The translations under genes and the position numbers were made by a program. From positions 62,001 through 126,000 of the forward strand of contig VIIQ02000831.1 of NCBI GenBank assembly GCA_007449985.2: a stretch of 64,000 bases of DNA, in the 5' to 3' direction. The notes under the pieces were generated by a model, which saw only the letters and a list, made by a program, of their open reading frames with translations, had not been told where the DNA came from and made no database searches. This document shows, piece by piece, positions 53,916 to 64,000 of the stretch (position 1 is the first letter of the stretch; each line of letters starts with the position of its first letter). Source of the stretch: Desmodesmus armatus. Lineage: Eukaryota > Chlorophyta > Chlorophyceae > Sphaeropleales > Scenedesmaceae.

Positions 53916-55975
53916 TTACATCTGGGCTGTTGGGCCTGCCAGCTGCTGCTGAGCAGCTGCAAGGGCCTTGCACACCGGCTTGTGCTGTGACCAGGCCTGC
54001 CGTTGACAACCCCTCCCACAGTAGCGGGCAGTGCGGCAGCCAGCGCAGATGCAGCTGCGCCTTGACACCAGCTGCACATCTGTAGGCCCACTGATGTTCC
54101 CACAGGCGGTGTTGTTGCAGAAGTGCGGCACCGCGATCCTGCACAGCATTGCCCCGGTGCCTTGCATCTGCTCCACCATCGCTGTCAGTGTCGCATCGCT
54201 CAACCCCTCCCGTACCGCCTGCTGTGCTGCTGACAGCGCCTGCAGCTGTTGCCGTAGCTGCACCAAATCCCCACCTGCAGCAGCTGCCAGCGCTGCTAGT
54301 GCCGCAGGGGACGAGATGCCATCAACCCACAAGCAGGCTGTGCCCACCACTACTTCCAGTCTGCTCAACTCAGCCATGGCAGCTGATTCTCCCTCATACC
54401 ACCCTGGGATGCACGCGTGTGCTGCGCTGTGCTGTGGGGGAACCCCTCCCTGCTGCTGCCCTGCTGTGCCAGACCCCGGCACTAGCAGCCCCGGTGCTTG
54501 CTGCTGCAGCTGCAATGCCCACGTCAGGCAGCAGCGCCCCAGGATGTTGAGGCTGGGCAGGCACTCATCTGCAGCTGGTGCGGGCTGCAACAGCGTCGTT
54601 GCTGCCAGCGCAGCCACCCAGCAGCAGTCATTGGCAGCCTGCGGCCCCCAGCATTGCTGCTGGCCCAGCTTCTGCACAGCCCTCAGCAAGCTGTACAGCT
54701 GCCGCTGCTCCAGCACCAACTGCTCAGGCCCACAAAGGCCCATGTGTTGTGCGAGCTGGCAACCCCCGCTAGCGTCATCAAGGGCGCTGAGGGACTGCAT
54801 GATGACCGAATGGAGGTGATCACCGAATGCCACGCAGCCGGGATGCTGTGGTGCAATGGTGAAGGCACGCATTCCCGCCTCTAGTGCGGTACAGACCGCA
54901 ACAAAGCTCTTGGCCACTGGGGGTGGGCAGGGAGCTGCAGCTGCAGCTGCTTTAGCCTCACTTGCAGCAGTGTCAGCATCATCACTGCTGGCCTGGTGAA
55001 GTGGGCTGTCTGTGCTGCTGCCAAAGACCAGGTAGGCAGAGCTGTTGGACACCAACACCGACAGCACCTGCACCACTGCTGCAGCGCCACTGGCCCAGGT
55101 GCGTGCAATGTCCTCCTGCGATGCCCTACCGCTGCTGCTGGTGGCTGACGGTCCCTGGGAGCTGCCTGAGGCAGCAGCTGCTGCTGCACCGGCTGTTGGG
55201 GGCTGCAGCACAGCTGGGGGCTGCTGCAGCAGCAGCTGATCTGCCAGCTGCAGCACCCCAGCCAACAGCTCCGCTTCGGCAGGGTGTGGCGGCGTAAAGT
55301 GCGACTCAGTGCCGCCGCACAAGCACAACCATGCGTGCAGGGCATGTGACGTAGTCAGCGCCTTGATGCTGTGATCAAGCATCGCCACCACAGTCGCTAC
55401 TAGGCTATTTTCCGGCTGCAGTGACAGCAGCAGGTGGTTGGCACACGGCAGCAGCACTGACGGCAGCAGCAGCCACAGCCGCTGCTCAAACCGCCAGCGC
55501 TGCTCCTGCTGCCCTAATTCAAGGGATCCACTACTGGCCACCCCCAAAGCTATGTCACGGCAGCTTGCACTTGACAGCCGAGCGACTGCCATTCGCCCTA
55601 TCTTATCCATCATGGGGTAGCTGGGCATATGCTGCAGGTTTGCTAACAGCTGGGGGGTCAAGCCCAACAGCGACAGCAGCTCCAACTGGCAGGGTGTGAG
55701 GGCGTCACCCCCAGCACCCCCGCTATCACTGCTGCCAGCAGCAGTGCTGCTGCTGTCATCTGCACACACAGGCCGGTGCTGCTGTCTTGAGTTGTTGCTG
55801 CTGCTGTCAGGCCCGCTGGTGCTGCTGCTGTTGCGGCTGACCCCGCCCCTTCCCTCAGGCCCCTGCCTGCCACTGGCTGCCTGCAGACTGCCGTCCCTAC
55901 TGACCCAAGTGGTGTACACCACTAGCAATGCCGCGACAAAGGGCAGGCAGTGGGGTGACAGAAGCAGCGGCGGCA

Positions 55976-56010
<35 letters not shown>

Positions 56011-57021
56011 GACTGATAGTAGTACAGCGCACTCATCACGCGATTGCCGATGTTGAGTGTGGCTGCCACTGTTTCGAGTTGGTCATGCAGCAGCGCCTCT
56101 GCTTGCTGCGGCAACCTCTTCTGCACAACCGGCAAGACGTGCGTCAGCACGCTGCTGGCATGCTGTAGCGTTGCGGTGCACAGCTGCATGGCAGCTTCCG
56201 CATGCTTGCTGGGGTCACACAGCCAGGCGCTGGCATTGGCCTCGTCGGACTGACCAGGGGAGCCCCAGACCTCCCTGAAGCCAAGGTAAACCTCGCCCAC
56301 AAGCAAAAAAGCCGACTGCGCCGCGCCCGCTCGTAGGAAGCGGTCGACGTCTGAGCACAGCTGATCGCTGGTGAGGCCTCCCAAGGCTGCTGCTTCGCAG
56401 CGCCACTCTGCAGCCATCGCTGCCATGGTTGCTGCCAGCTGCTGCAGCAGGCGCGATTGCTGCAGCTGGTGCTGCATGCTGCTGCCTAGGCTGCCGACAG
56501 CTACACGCTCCTTGCAGAGACCTGCGGCTGCCGCAGATGCAAGCAGCAACTCCAGCAGTTGCAGCGCTGCGTGCGTGCCTGGCAACTTCCAGCTGTGCTG
56601 TGCTGCTTGGTTGAAAGCTGTGGCAATCTTCAACGGCACCTGAGCGGCAGGAGCATGTGCAAGAGGGGCGAACCAGGAAGGGTAGAGGGCCTGTCTAGAG
56701 GCTGAATGGATGCAGTTGTTTATGCAGGAGCACAAAAATGCTTGCCAAACCATACATGTTCAATTCCGCGAGTTGGTAGCGACTGATTTGTGTGCTGTTG
56801 CGTAGGCTGGTCGCGTTGAAGAGCAAGCAGGCATGGAATACCTTTTGCTGCACCAGCTTCTTCCATGTTGCCTTGGGAGGAGGTGACAGGCTGTGCAGTT
56901 TTTCATGCACGGGCTTCACACGGAAGAACAGCTCAAGATCTGCACAGCTTGCGGCGTCCTTGGTAGCATCCTGCACCAACTGCACAGCTTGCCCCCACAA
57001 CCCCACGACATTTGTCCCCAT
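53916..57021 (-). CDS. MYND-type zinc finger protein, copy 3 (inverted)
   Basis: Two exons as in the other copies: 57021-56842 (60 codons) and 56639-53916, giving 967 residues. The donor (aaag|gtattcc) and acceptor positions are conserved. It aligns along its length with copies 1 and 2 but is visibly more diverged, for example with 11 consecutive Gln near residue 330 and rearranged Ser/Asn-rich segments. It has two extra Gln (AAAQQQLAGPTAQM) before the stop. The MYND finger ligands are all retained. The frame is fully open, suggesting selection or recent functionality. Homology to the other copies extends about 300 bp upstream, so the promoter was copied too. Confidence 0.85.
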
Positions 57022-58189
57022 AATCAAGGTCCAGTCGTGGCCAAACAGGAAGGAAAACTCTTATGCTATGAGTGAATGTGTTCCTGGGTGGGAAAAGAGC
57101 TGAAGGACGGTTGTTCTGGGGCGTTTGATGAGTGTGTCAGATCACAGGTGTTTGACCTGCCCCATACGTGTTCAAGGCAAGGAAGGTGCAGTGCTAAGTT
57201 CAGCACAGTTCAAAAGCAATGCAAGCGCGTACGGTACCTAACCTCTGCAAACGTGCTGTAACATCAAACGGTTTGTAGCGGATGTCAACCGCCGCTGTTT
57301 GAATTGACAGCCATAAATACACTCGCCTCAAAGGCAGCCAAAGCTGAACCTAGCTCACTGATTGTATCAATTATACCACCACTGCTTGTGCATCATGGTG
57401 TTTGGGTCTACAATTGTGCAGCTGTGGAGGTCTAGCTGGCTGCCCTTCAATGTCCCTGGCACACTCAAACTGGCTCGAGAACGCAGCACCCATCAAGCAA
57501 ACGCAATGCAACCACCAAGGCCGCACCTGCCCAGCCATCAGCATGCAGCTTCCACGGCATGCTGCGCACCGACCTGCAGCACATGGCTGCGGGTGCAGCT
57601 TCGCCACCCGACAGTACTGTCAGTTTAGTGTGAAACAACAGGGCCAACAGAATACCCTTTGGACCCTTGAGGTTTTGACTGATTGATCAGTGGCACAACC
57701 TGCAGGATTCGGCTGTACTTGTGATGTGCTTTGACTGCGCGCGTTTGTGCTGGGCTGGGTGCCTTCTTGTAAAACACAGGTGCTGGAGGGCTGCAGACTG
57801 CATCACACTGCAGCCTGCAGTGTGATTCAAAGGGGTGCGGGTGGAGTATCAGCAGAAGGATAACGCATAAGCCCAGTAAATCTTTGCAAACAGAACCTTT
57901 CACTGAAGCTGCCTGTGCAGGCTGCACACCTGCGCATGCGCAAACCAGAGCATCATGCATTGGTTGGCAGGTTGGCAAGCCTCAATGCCCACTGCTTCAG
58001 TAACTCTTGCCAGCATGGTTGTCCTGGGCTTGAATGTTGGTGCGGCTCCTGGGATTGATGAGAGTGACAAATGGCCTTGGAGTGCTGTGTGTGTATTAAT
58101 AACGAATGCCACCTGTCACCAATCCATCTCCCAGGATCCCTGACACCGCCCCGTTGCGCGAGCTTCCCGAAATGCACGCCCTCTTTACA
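57022..58189. other. Intergenic region upstream of MYND copy 3
   Basis: To about 57350 it matches the 5' flank of MYND copies 1 and 2 in inverted orientation; beyond that no gene or repeat is recognised until the direct repeat. Confidence 0.5.
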
Positions 58190-58812
58190 TACTGTGGCCA
58201 GGGCACAAGCGCACATAGCCAAGCCAAATCCAGACTACAGTATGCTTTGAACAACATGCATCTCCAGGCATACACATGCTGGTTGAACAAAGATGGCCAC
58301 ACATCATTCTTGCATGCTGCATGCAGTGCACTGCAGGCACAGGCAGTGCCCGTAAATATCTTCCACCTCCATGCAGTATGCCAAAATCATGTAGTCATGC
58401 ATGGAATTGGGCACAAGTCGTCTGTGGCACACCAATGCTCAAAACAGCAACTACCACTCAAGTAGGAGGAAAGCTTGCCAGCTGGCATCTTCCACAGCAG
58501 TGTGATGGACAAAGTGCATCGATGATATCACTGTGCTGGTCCATCTGCAACAGCAGTGCCGTGGAAGATAGTGCAATACTGTGCTTGCAGCTGTCCCACA
58601 AGTGACTACACAACATGCCTATCGCTGCCTCCCAAAGCGGTCACAAAGTGTCACAAGAGGCTTGCCTTGGGAAACCCCCCTGAAAACCACCAGTGTTACC
58701 ACGCAGCCAGACGTCACACACTAGTAGTCAACAAGGCGCACGCTGCATCACAGCGTCATGCATGCAATATATGCATGCCTACAGCGCGATGACAGACTTG
58801 AACCACCAGGGG
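58190..58812. repeat. Right copy of the direct repeat
   Basis: Counterpart of 52828-53452. It overlaps the 3' end of the membrane-protein gene and is probably the original from which the left copy was made. Confidence 0.85.
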
Positions 58813-61800
58813 TGGGTCAGCATGAAGTAGCACCCGTGGCACACCAGCACAGCGGACAGGAACCTCCCCACATTCTCTGCAGACTTGGGCATCCTCTCCT
58901 GCAGCCTCCAAGCAGCCCAGGCGTTGACGTAAATCCAGACGGTGTTCTCCATGTCGGTCATGGCCAGCCAGTGGCTGAAGAGGCCGATGGCCAGGCACTC
59001 CACGAGGAAGAAGGCGTTGTTGCTCAGCCTCTGGTGCAGCTGCGCTTTCAGCAAGGCGCAGTTGCCACCTGCAGTAAAGTAAGGCGCAGCAGGGGTACAT
59101 GCGGCATGTCGGTCAGTAGCAGGTATGTTGTGAAATGGCAGCGCTATGGTGGACATGCTGCTGCTGTATCATAGGCAGTGGAGGGCATAAGGATGTGGCA
59201 AGCCGAGGGTGTGTCATACAGCAGCTCACAGGTCAATGGATGTGCAGCTCTCTGAGTGATTCGCTTTTGCAGTGACTCCAGTGAACATGCAATGTGCAGT
59301 GCATGGTCAGCGTGATTGGCAAAATTATTAGGGCTAAGCATGTGGCCACTGTTGGCACATGTTGCACAACACAGCACAAACACCAATGGGGTTGTCACAA
59401 GTCTGCACTGCCGACTCACCATCGTTTGTGTGCATCAGACCAGCAACAAACAGGATGTGCTTAGAGAAGGTTGCCACACCCAGGTTGAAGGGTGCATACC
59501 AACTGACAGGCACACCAGCCAGGCGGGCGCCGATGCTGAGGCCCAGCAGAGTCATGGAGGTGATGGTGGAAGCCCAGAAGCATGCATCACCTGTCAGAAA
59601 GCAAACACAAGGCGGCCTGTGAGCTGCCAACTCAACCAGCCATGCACTGATCAGCCATTCATGAACAGTCATTGTCAACAACATCGTCCCGCTGGCACTC
59701 GTGCTGGGTGGGCCACCATGGCAGACTTGCAAGCATCACTCCGCAAGCTGTATGGATTTGGGATTTGAGGGCCACATCTCAAACCCATACAGCTTGCTGA
59801 GTGATGCTTGCGGGTCTGCCTTGGTGGCCCACCCCGCTAAATAAGGAAATTTTAAAAAAAAATTGGCCAAAAGGTGGGATCATGCCATGAGTGGCAGTGC
59901 CACTGCACAATAAGGGCTGTTAACTTCGTGGCACACGGTTGAATAAGGGCTGTGTATAGGTGTGCCGCACACACTTACACACACACCCAGCAATTTTGAC
60001 CGTGTACTCAACAGCCCTTGTTTGAATGCCAGTGCCATAGGTGCCACCTAGTGACTAGTGACTAATCCTGGCAATGTGCAGGGTGTTGACAACTAAGTTA
60101 GTGGCCTCCAGCAGGTACATGCCATGATAACGACCGTTGTCGCCGTGCACACATGTTGGTGGCCAGCACTTGAGATGCAGGGTTCAGCCAGCTGCCCCCA
60201 GTACAACCATGGCCAGCAACTGCACATGCCGTTGACATTTTGTATCGGTCATGCATCAGATGTTTTGAGTAGCATGTATGCAAGAGGGAGCACCTTGTTC
60301 ACTGAGTCATGCTTCAGCACTCACTTGTGATCTCCAGATGGTTGACCTGGGCCTGAGCAGCAGCGTGCATGGCAGCAACGGCCACGGCGCCCACGAAGAG
60401 GTTCTGGTAGCCGACGGCACTTGATGCCAGGCCGATGGACAGCAGTAAGGCAGGCCTGGACCACTCCACAGGCTTGAACTCTTTGTCGTCAGTAGAAGTT
60501 GCACTGGAAGAAGGAAGACAGAGCACAAGAAGAACAAACAGAAAAAAGATGGCATGAGGGCGTCAGCTGATCAGGTCATCATGAGCCTGGCAGGCTACAG
60601 AAATATGAGGATTGTGAGTATGAGCAAGCAGGGTTTGACCCTGCTTGAACAACTTGTGCAAGCACCGAGCCATGCAACTGAAGCAGTACTGCGGCCAAGT
60701 GTGGAATCCATGCGGCCTCGACCCTTATGATTGCACAAGATGTGCCAGATACCTCTCAAGCAGACAATCGGGCCATGAAGGTGTTGGACCAACACATCAC
60801 TACCCTGGGCTGCACCCATTCTAAGCTCACACGCACTCAGCATACCTTGCTTTCTGGTTGGCGACCACAAAGCCAGCAGCAGAGAGATGACCCAGCACCG
60901 ACAGCAGCAGACCAGCCAGTGGTGCATTCGGTGCGACGATGCTCCCAGCAGCCACCACGTAGAGGCTTGCGGCAAACATGCACCAGTGTGCCGCAACGCG
61001 GGCCACTGGGTTCTGAGGCACCTTCTCAAACAGCTTCACAAGGGCCTGGACCAGGTTGTTGAGCTTCAGGGTCAACTTGGCAATGTCTTTGAGGGCAGGC
61101 AAGAGGTACCTGATCACCGTCAGGGTGCTGGTCAGGTAGATAGCCAGCACGATGACGTTGGCTGCCATCAGGAGGAAGGAGATCATGCCTTGGCTCAGGC
61201 CCAGCTGTGTGGTCAAGTTGTTCAGCTGGTCCTCCTGGTGGGAAGCAACAGGGGCAAGGGCAGGCGCATGGGCAGGGGCAGGGGCGGCCAGAGCGGATTT
61301 AGGAGTTGTGAGTGGTGAGGCAGCTGGGCAGACTGTACAGAAGATGTGCACACAGGCGGGTTCTGCCATGCATCAAGCAGCGGGACAGAAGCGGCCTTAG
61401 GCTTGCTGCTTTGACAGCATAGCTTGCCAAGCAAACATGATGTTTTGAGGCAGCTGAGGCGGCTCTTTACCAAGGTGACATCACACGTCAGAAGCGGGTG
61501 TTCTTCAGAGTGGACATCAGAGCACTTTCTAGGTCATCATGTCGAGTAATTGAACAGGACCTGCTAGTTGACTCACATTGAGGACGGCCAGGGCAGCCAG
61601 TGTTGCCTGAGCAGGTTGCTTGATGAATGCGATGATGTAGTCACCACAGCTGGTTACTGCTTTCAAGTAGACCATCCAATCCATCTTCAACAGCAGCTGA
61701 ACAGTCCTGAAGCACACAGCAGGCAACAGCAGCAGATGAGGATGTCAGCGCGCTGGTCAATGGTGTGCCCCAGTCAGAGAAAAGCCGGGGCAGTCTGTAG

Positions 61801-62040
61801 GCATGTAGATCTCGACCATCTTCCTTACCTCACACCAGGAAGGTTCCTTGCAACACCTGGTGTCATAGTGATAATCCATGCTGCAGCTAGGTAGGCCAGC
61901 TGCAGCCAGGCAGCAGCGATAGGGCCCACTGCAAACAAACTCTCCTTCTTCTGGTTTTGCTGAGTTCCATATGCAGCAGGTTCTGCTGGAGCCCTCCATT
62001 TCGCTGAATCCGACTTTCTGAAGGACTTTGGTCGATACAT
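58779..62040 (-). CDS. Multi-pass membrane protein of unknown family
   Basis: Six exons: 62040-61829, 61706-61577, 61234-60846, 60503-60325, 59590-59420 and 59068-58779. All are GT-AG with phases agreeing; 1371 nt, 456 residues. Several hydrophobic helices are visible. They include IAAAWLQLAYLAAAWIITM in exon 1, SFLLMAANVIVLAIYLTSTL and WCMFAASLYVVAAGSIVA in exon 3, and ALLLSIGLASSAVGY in exon 4. Exon 5 has ASTITSMTLLGLSIGARLAG, and exon 6 has LSAVLVCHGCYFMLTHPWWF. An amphipathic stretch (PALKDIAKLTLKLNNLVQALVKLFEKV) lies between helices. The start follows a short basic N terminus (MYRPKSFRKSDSAKWR). The exon 3 acceptor used (ccaccag|gaggac) fits phase; an upstream one would add an Ala/Pro-rich linker. 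No family is recognised and no enzymatic motif is seen. Confidence 0.72.
59707..59833. repeat. Long imperfect inverted repeat (hairpin) in an intron
   Basis: Two arms of about 55 bases (starting GGTGGGCCACCATGGCAGAC) pair with only a few mismatches around a roughly 15-base loop. It lies between exons 4 and 5 of the membrane-protein gene. Confidence 0.75.
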
Positions 62041-62716
62041 TTTAGGGACGTTAGAAGGTTTGCAAAACGATCTCTCTTTCCGAAGTACTGCAGTGATCCA
62101 CAGTTTGCTTGTGGGCAGTGGAGAAAGGATATGGGTGCTGCATGTAGCTGCTACGGCGCGGGAACTACGGCTGCTACGGCCGCGCACATGCTACTGTATG
62201 TCACGAAAACATCGTCATTTGGTGAAAACTTCATCGAAATACCTGAAATGCTTGGATACATTGCTCATCACGCCGTTTCTCTTACTCTGATAGGGCGAAC
62301 TCAACAGACGTGCTGTACAATTGTACAGCTTGCAAGCTGTACGCGCTTGTAGCCGACGCAATCGTGGCGGCAAAGCACAAGTCTTCCACCTTATTCCAAA
62401 ATGTAACGGCAAATGTCCGATTTATGTGGTGGCCACAACGTTTGCAACTCCCAGTACTACTATGTGCACAACAAAAGGATCACGAGCACAAAACATCAAG
62501 CATGGATCACAGGATAAGCTACCATAGCTGGCTCACATGTAAGCCGTCAGAGCTGCACAAAACCCAACGCAGGAGCTGATCTGCTGCGATCATGATCGCA
62601 CCTCCACAACCTTGCTGCCTGGACACACCCAGCAACCAGACCTTCCAAGGGATCACAGAAAGAAACACGACATATCAAACCTAAACAAACTGCTTCAAGG
62701 CCGCCCATCAAGCCAA
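62041..62716. other. Intergenic region
   Basis: 5' flank of the membrane-protein gene and 3' flank of the next minus-strand gene. No gene supported. Confidence 0.5.
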
Positions 62717-63326
62717 CTACCTCCCGCTGCTGCCCACTGCTGTTGCTAGCTGGGCCCTGAACCCGCTCAGCAGGTCTGCTGCATTTGGGATCACCAGCTT
62801 TGAAGCAGCCTGCAATGCAGCCCGCACAGCAGGACTTGCACTCACAGAGCCTCCCTGAGCCAGGGAGCTCAGCACCTTTGCAATCTCACCCACAATGGGC
62901 CCGCGCTCTGCCGCGCCTGCGCCCTGCAGACCACTCTGCAGACCCTGCAGGCTCTGAATCACCTGCCTCCCGCCCTCAGGGTCCAAAATCACAGACAAGA
63001 TGTTGCCCTGGGGGATTGCAGAGATGAGAGACTCCATCATGCTGGAACCATCCTGCAGACTGCTCAGGAACTTCTGCACAGCGTTGAGGGCGGCGGAGGC
63101 GCCAGGGCGGCCGTTTACTGCAGCGATGGCAGAGTTGGCAAACTGATTGGCAGCGCCCAAGAGTGCCTGCTGCACAACGCCGTTGAATGCGGTGGTGTCG
63201 AAGCCAGCGGGGATGTTGGTGAGAGGGGTGATCTGCAGAAGGCGGCGGCCACTCCTTGTATCCTCCATTGCCATGCCCATGGGGCCAGGCCAAGGGCAGC
63301 GGCTGCGGCACCAGCCAGGTCGCCGA
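62717..63326 (-). CDS. 3' part of a secreted-type protein gene of unknown function
   Basis: The frame enters after an acceptor (ctgcgcgcag) next to the microsatellite and ends at 62717. Readable from GMAMEDTRSGRRLLQITPL onward: helical Ala/Gln/Ser-rich sequence with repeats of small hydrophobic residues (GVVQQALLGAANQFANSAI; SVILDPEGGRQVIQSLQ; LLSGFRAQLATAVGSSGR). RSGRRLLQ resembles the junction after signal peptides in algal secreted proteins. The upstream exon was not identified and the frame of the first ~25 codons after the acceptor is uncertain. The (CLSV)n translation of the microsatellite is not part of the protein. Family not recognised. Confidence 0.5.
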
Positions 63327-63340
63327 AGACACCTGCGCGC

Positions 63341-63763
<423 letters not shown>

Positions 63764-64000
63764 AGCACGGTTCTCACTGTTGGGCCCAGCAACAGACCCA
63801 GGTACACGCGCAATCATGATGGCAGCCAATATTGTTGAGCTCTACAGGCACCAGGGTTCAACCTCTATCCACCCTTGGAAGCGTTTGACCACGCTTCTCA
63901 ACAGTCAGTCACTGACTGATTGGCCGTTCATATGGCTCTGTTGCTTCAGACCTATCGGCATGCCTTCAGTCTCTCTGTTGCGCAGAACGATGCCATCCGA
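63764..64000. other. Window end
   Basis: No exon can be assigned. A minus-strand ATG at 63829 opens into the microsatellite but has no convincing donor. Confidence 0.4.

Overview
The window is nuclear DNA from a green alga (Chlorophyta, most likely Chlorophyceae). The evidence is intron-rich genes with GT-AG junctions, very CAG/GCA-rich coding sequence (poly-Gln and poly-Ala), TGTAA poly(A) signals shortly after stops, and MED31, MYND, C-type lectin and PAN-type proteins. I cannot name the species. Every exon model given coordinates below was checked by hand: splice phases agree and coding lengths divide by three.

Layout. (1) 1-12.3 kb is a head-to-tail segmental duplication of a MED31-MYND gene pair. 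MED31 copy 1 is cut by the window edge, followed by MYND copy 1, MED31 copy 2, MYND copy 2 and a truncated third MED31 end. A 404-bp hAT-type MITE sits in unit 2 and its empty site is visible in unit 1. (2) 12.5-15.7 kb is an eight-exon gene for a secreted selenium-binding-protein-like beta-propeller. (3) 15.7-22 kb is non-coding, with a foldback element, perfect palindromes and a 49-base G run. (4) 22-25.3 kb on the minus strand holds a low-complexity protein gene and probable small upstream exons. (5) 27.6-47.0 kb is an 11-exon gene for a secreted Cys-rich (GCC2/GCC3-like) plus PAN-like protein. It is split inside exon 3 by a 13,656-bp retrotransposon. (6) 48.4-52.3 kb is an eight-exon mosaic lectin gene. 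(7) 53.8-57.3 kb is an inverted third MYND copy between direct repeats. (8) 58.8-62.0 kb on the minus strand encodes a multi-pass membrane protein. (9) 62.7-63.8 kb is the 3' part of another minus-strand gene with a 423-bp (AGAC)n array next to a splice acceptor.

The outstanding object is the retrotransposon at 28433-42088. It has Ty3/gypsy order (gag, protease, RT, RNase H, DDE integrase) and a striking set of additions. These are a canonical 2A ribosome-skipping motif followed by hydrophobic segments, a C5-cytosine DNA methyltransferase domain between RNase H and integrase, and an integrase tail with a PHD finger. A second Rossmann methyltransferase-like motif and a final RS-repeat region follow. 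Its ends are not ordinary LTRs but split direct repeats (A1-internal-B1-A2-B2), known from tyrosine-recombinase PAT/DIRS elements, although this element encodes a DDE integrase. The B1-A2 junction is a perfect 16-bp palindrome. A 15-nt exact complement between the A repeat and the sequence just after A1 suggests Tf1-like self-priming. The A repeats differ at 2 of 371 positions, so the insertion is young. Removing the element and one copy of a 4-bp duplication restores an uninterrupted 11-exon frame for the host gene.
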